A DNA stretch of 64,000 nucleotides from Campylobacter lari (lineage in GTDB: Bacteria > Campylobacterota > Campylobacteria > Campylobacterales > Campylobacteraceae), in contig NZ_LR134508.1 of the NCBI RefSeq assembly GCF_900638335.1, forward strand, positions 248,001 to 312,000. The letters are read 5' to 3'. Position numbers and translations under genes: made by a program. Shown here piece after piece: positions 63,262 through 64,000 of this stretch. Position 1 is the first letter of the stretch. Each line of letters begins with the position of its first letter. The notes below the pieces were generated by a model. That model was not told the DNA's origin. It made no database searches and was given only the letters and a program-made list of their open reading frames with translations.

Positions 63262-64000
63262 TCCTAGCCCCCAAGAAAAGGGGGCTCTTAAAACCTTACT
63301 AAAACAAATTTGGCAAAATCATAGTGTTTATCTTGACACAAATACACTTTTTGATGAAAGTTTAATTGATGCTCAAAAAGCAGCAATTATTTTAAGTACT
63401 AATCTTGATAATTATGAAAGATTTAGTGCGTTGAGTGAATTTAAAAGTTTGATGAAAAGTTTAAATTTACGCTTAGATCTTTATGGCATTCAGTATGCAC
63501 AGGTTTGCTTTATTAACGCTTTAAATTTAGGAATTTTAGACAAAAACGAGCTTTTAAAAGCCTTAGAAAAACTTCAAAAAATCACTGATAATACTTTAAT
63601 ACATGCTTTTGTATCTAAACAAAAAGTTATTCAAAAAGATTACAAGCAAGAAGTTCAAAACTCACATCAAACACTAGATCTCATTAACCAAAACTTACAA
63701 GAGCTTTGCGAGGATGAAAAAGCTCAAAAACTCTTACAAGAAGCTTTAGTTAAATTTAGCAATATTGATTTTTCTATCGCGGTAACGGGTGTGGTAAATG
63801 CAGGTAAATCAAGTATGCTAAATGCACTTTTAAAAAAAGATTTTTTAGGTGTATCTAATGTACCTGAAACTGCAAATTTGAGTGTTTTAAAATATGGCAA
63901 AAACCAAAAAGCTAAGATATATTTTTGGAGTGAAGAAGAATGGCAAGATATTTTAAAAAGCTCTAAAGATAATCAAGATATGCAAGAACTTATAAAACAA
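63239..64000 (+). CDS. Bacterial dynamin-like GTPase (5' part; runs off window)
   Basis: From 63230 an open frame runs to the window end; the only early start is TTG 63239, overlapping frdB by 23 bases. The protein continues [17 protein letters not shown], then a helical region, and the GTPase G1 loop [15 protein letters not shown] (about residue 184, bases 63788-63811) with [12 protein letters not shown] as the G2/switch region. This matches the remembered Cj0411, one of a dynamin-like pair that tethers membranes. The 3' part is beyond the window. The weak start (no clear ribosome site) leaves the N-terminus uncertain. Confidence 0.75.
   Translation, partial: MSLKETNNPSPQEKGALKTLLKQIWQNHSVYLDTNTLFDESLIDAQKAAIILSTNLDNYERFSALSEFKSLMKSLNLRLDLYGIQYAQVCFINALNLGILDKNELLKALEKLQKITDNTLIHAFVSKQKVIQKDYKQEVQNSHQTLDLINQNLQELCEDEKAQKLLQEALVKFSNIDFSIAVTGVVNAGKSSMLNALLKKDFLGVSNVPETANLSVLKYGKNQKAKIYFWSEEEWQDILKSSKDNQDMQELIKQ
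63266..63286 (+). terminator. GC-rich hairpin after frdB, inside the dynamin gene frame
   Basis: AGCCCCC and GGGGGCT form a 7-bp stem around AAGAAAA, 5 bases after the frdB stop. No T tract follows, so it may be an attenuator or 3'-end stabiliser for frdCAB rather than a full terminator. Confidence 0.55.

Noticed and set aside
1-64000. CRISPR arrays, insertion sequences, prophage genes or rRNA
   Set aside because: No spaced short repeats, transposase, integrase or structural phage genes, and no rRNA-like sequence were recognised on reading the window.

Overview
The window is about 64 kb of very AT-rich, densely coding DNA from a Campylobacter chromosome. Gene content, gene order and protein signatures resemble C. 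jejuni blocks recalled from memory: frdCAB, lgt, katA with an ankyrin partner, feoAB, acpP-fabF-accA, and a kps capsule locus. Intact genes where C. jejuni is recalled to carry pseudogenes, plus the position of fliL/acpS, suggest a relative such as the C. lari group. That species guess is inference. No insertion sequence, phage, CRISPR array or rRNA was seen. One tRNA (Phe, GAA) is present.

Layout. 1-6501: edge of a divergent gene, a LysR regulator, murD-mraY, gpmI-fabG, acpS-fliL. 6568-18739: a metabolic and regulatory island. Two paralogous YheO-type PAS/HTH regulators flank katA, a catalase partner, argH and a C4-dicarboxylate carrier; beyond the second regulator lies a five-gene operon (RidA, DcuC-type carrier, PLP C-S lyase, fumarase/PurB-superfamily lyase, MmgE/PrpD protein). 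18832-25269: feoAB, tenA, acpP-fabF-accA, tRNA-Phe and a ferritin-like protein.

25351-52638: a group-2/ABC capsule locus. Export and Kdo-linker genes (kpsM-T-E-D-F on the left, kpsC-S on the right) bracket a variable core. The core holds two simple glycosyltransferases, two large GT2-TagF fusion transferases sharing a perfect 374-bp repeat, manC, a probable transferase with a 42-bp tandem repeat and a G9 tract, and a six-gene module (GDPD-like, HAD, nucleotidyltransferase, NTF2-like, cupin, nucleotidyltransferase). The TagF-like domains suggest a capsule with polyol-phosphate (teichoic-acid-like) links. Right of kpsS are an SGNH-like protein carrying the same C-terminal tail module as two core proteins, a serine-hydrolase-like membrane protein, a cytochrome P450 and a small membrane protein.

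52635-64000: nusA, a small conserved protein, miaB, an acyltransferase, a three-gene set that looks like a divergent PilM/PilN/PilO scaffold, a lipoprotein, lgt, frdCAB, and the start of a bacterial dynamin-like GTPase.

Best candidates for undescribed biology: (1) the RidA/DcuC/PLP-lyase/lyase/MmgE operon with its symmetric divergent control region; (2) the capsule core with twin GT2-TagF polymerases, an in-frame recombination repeat and an unassigned nucleotide-activation module; (3) the PilMNO-like triad. Comparisons with named C. jejuni genes are from memory and were not searched.
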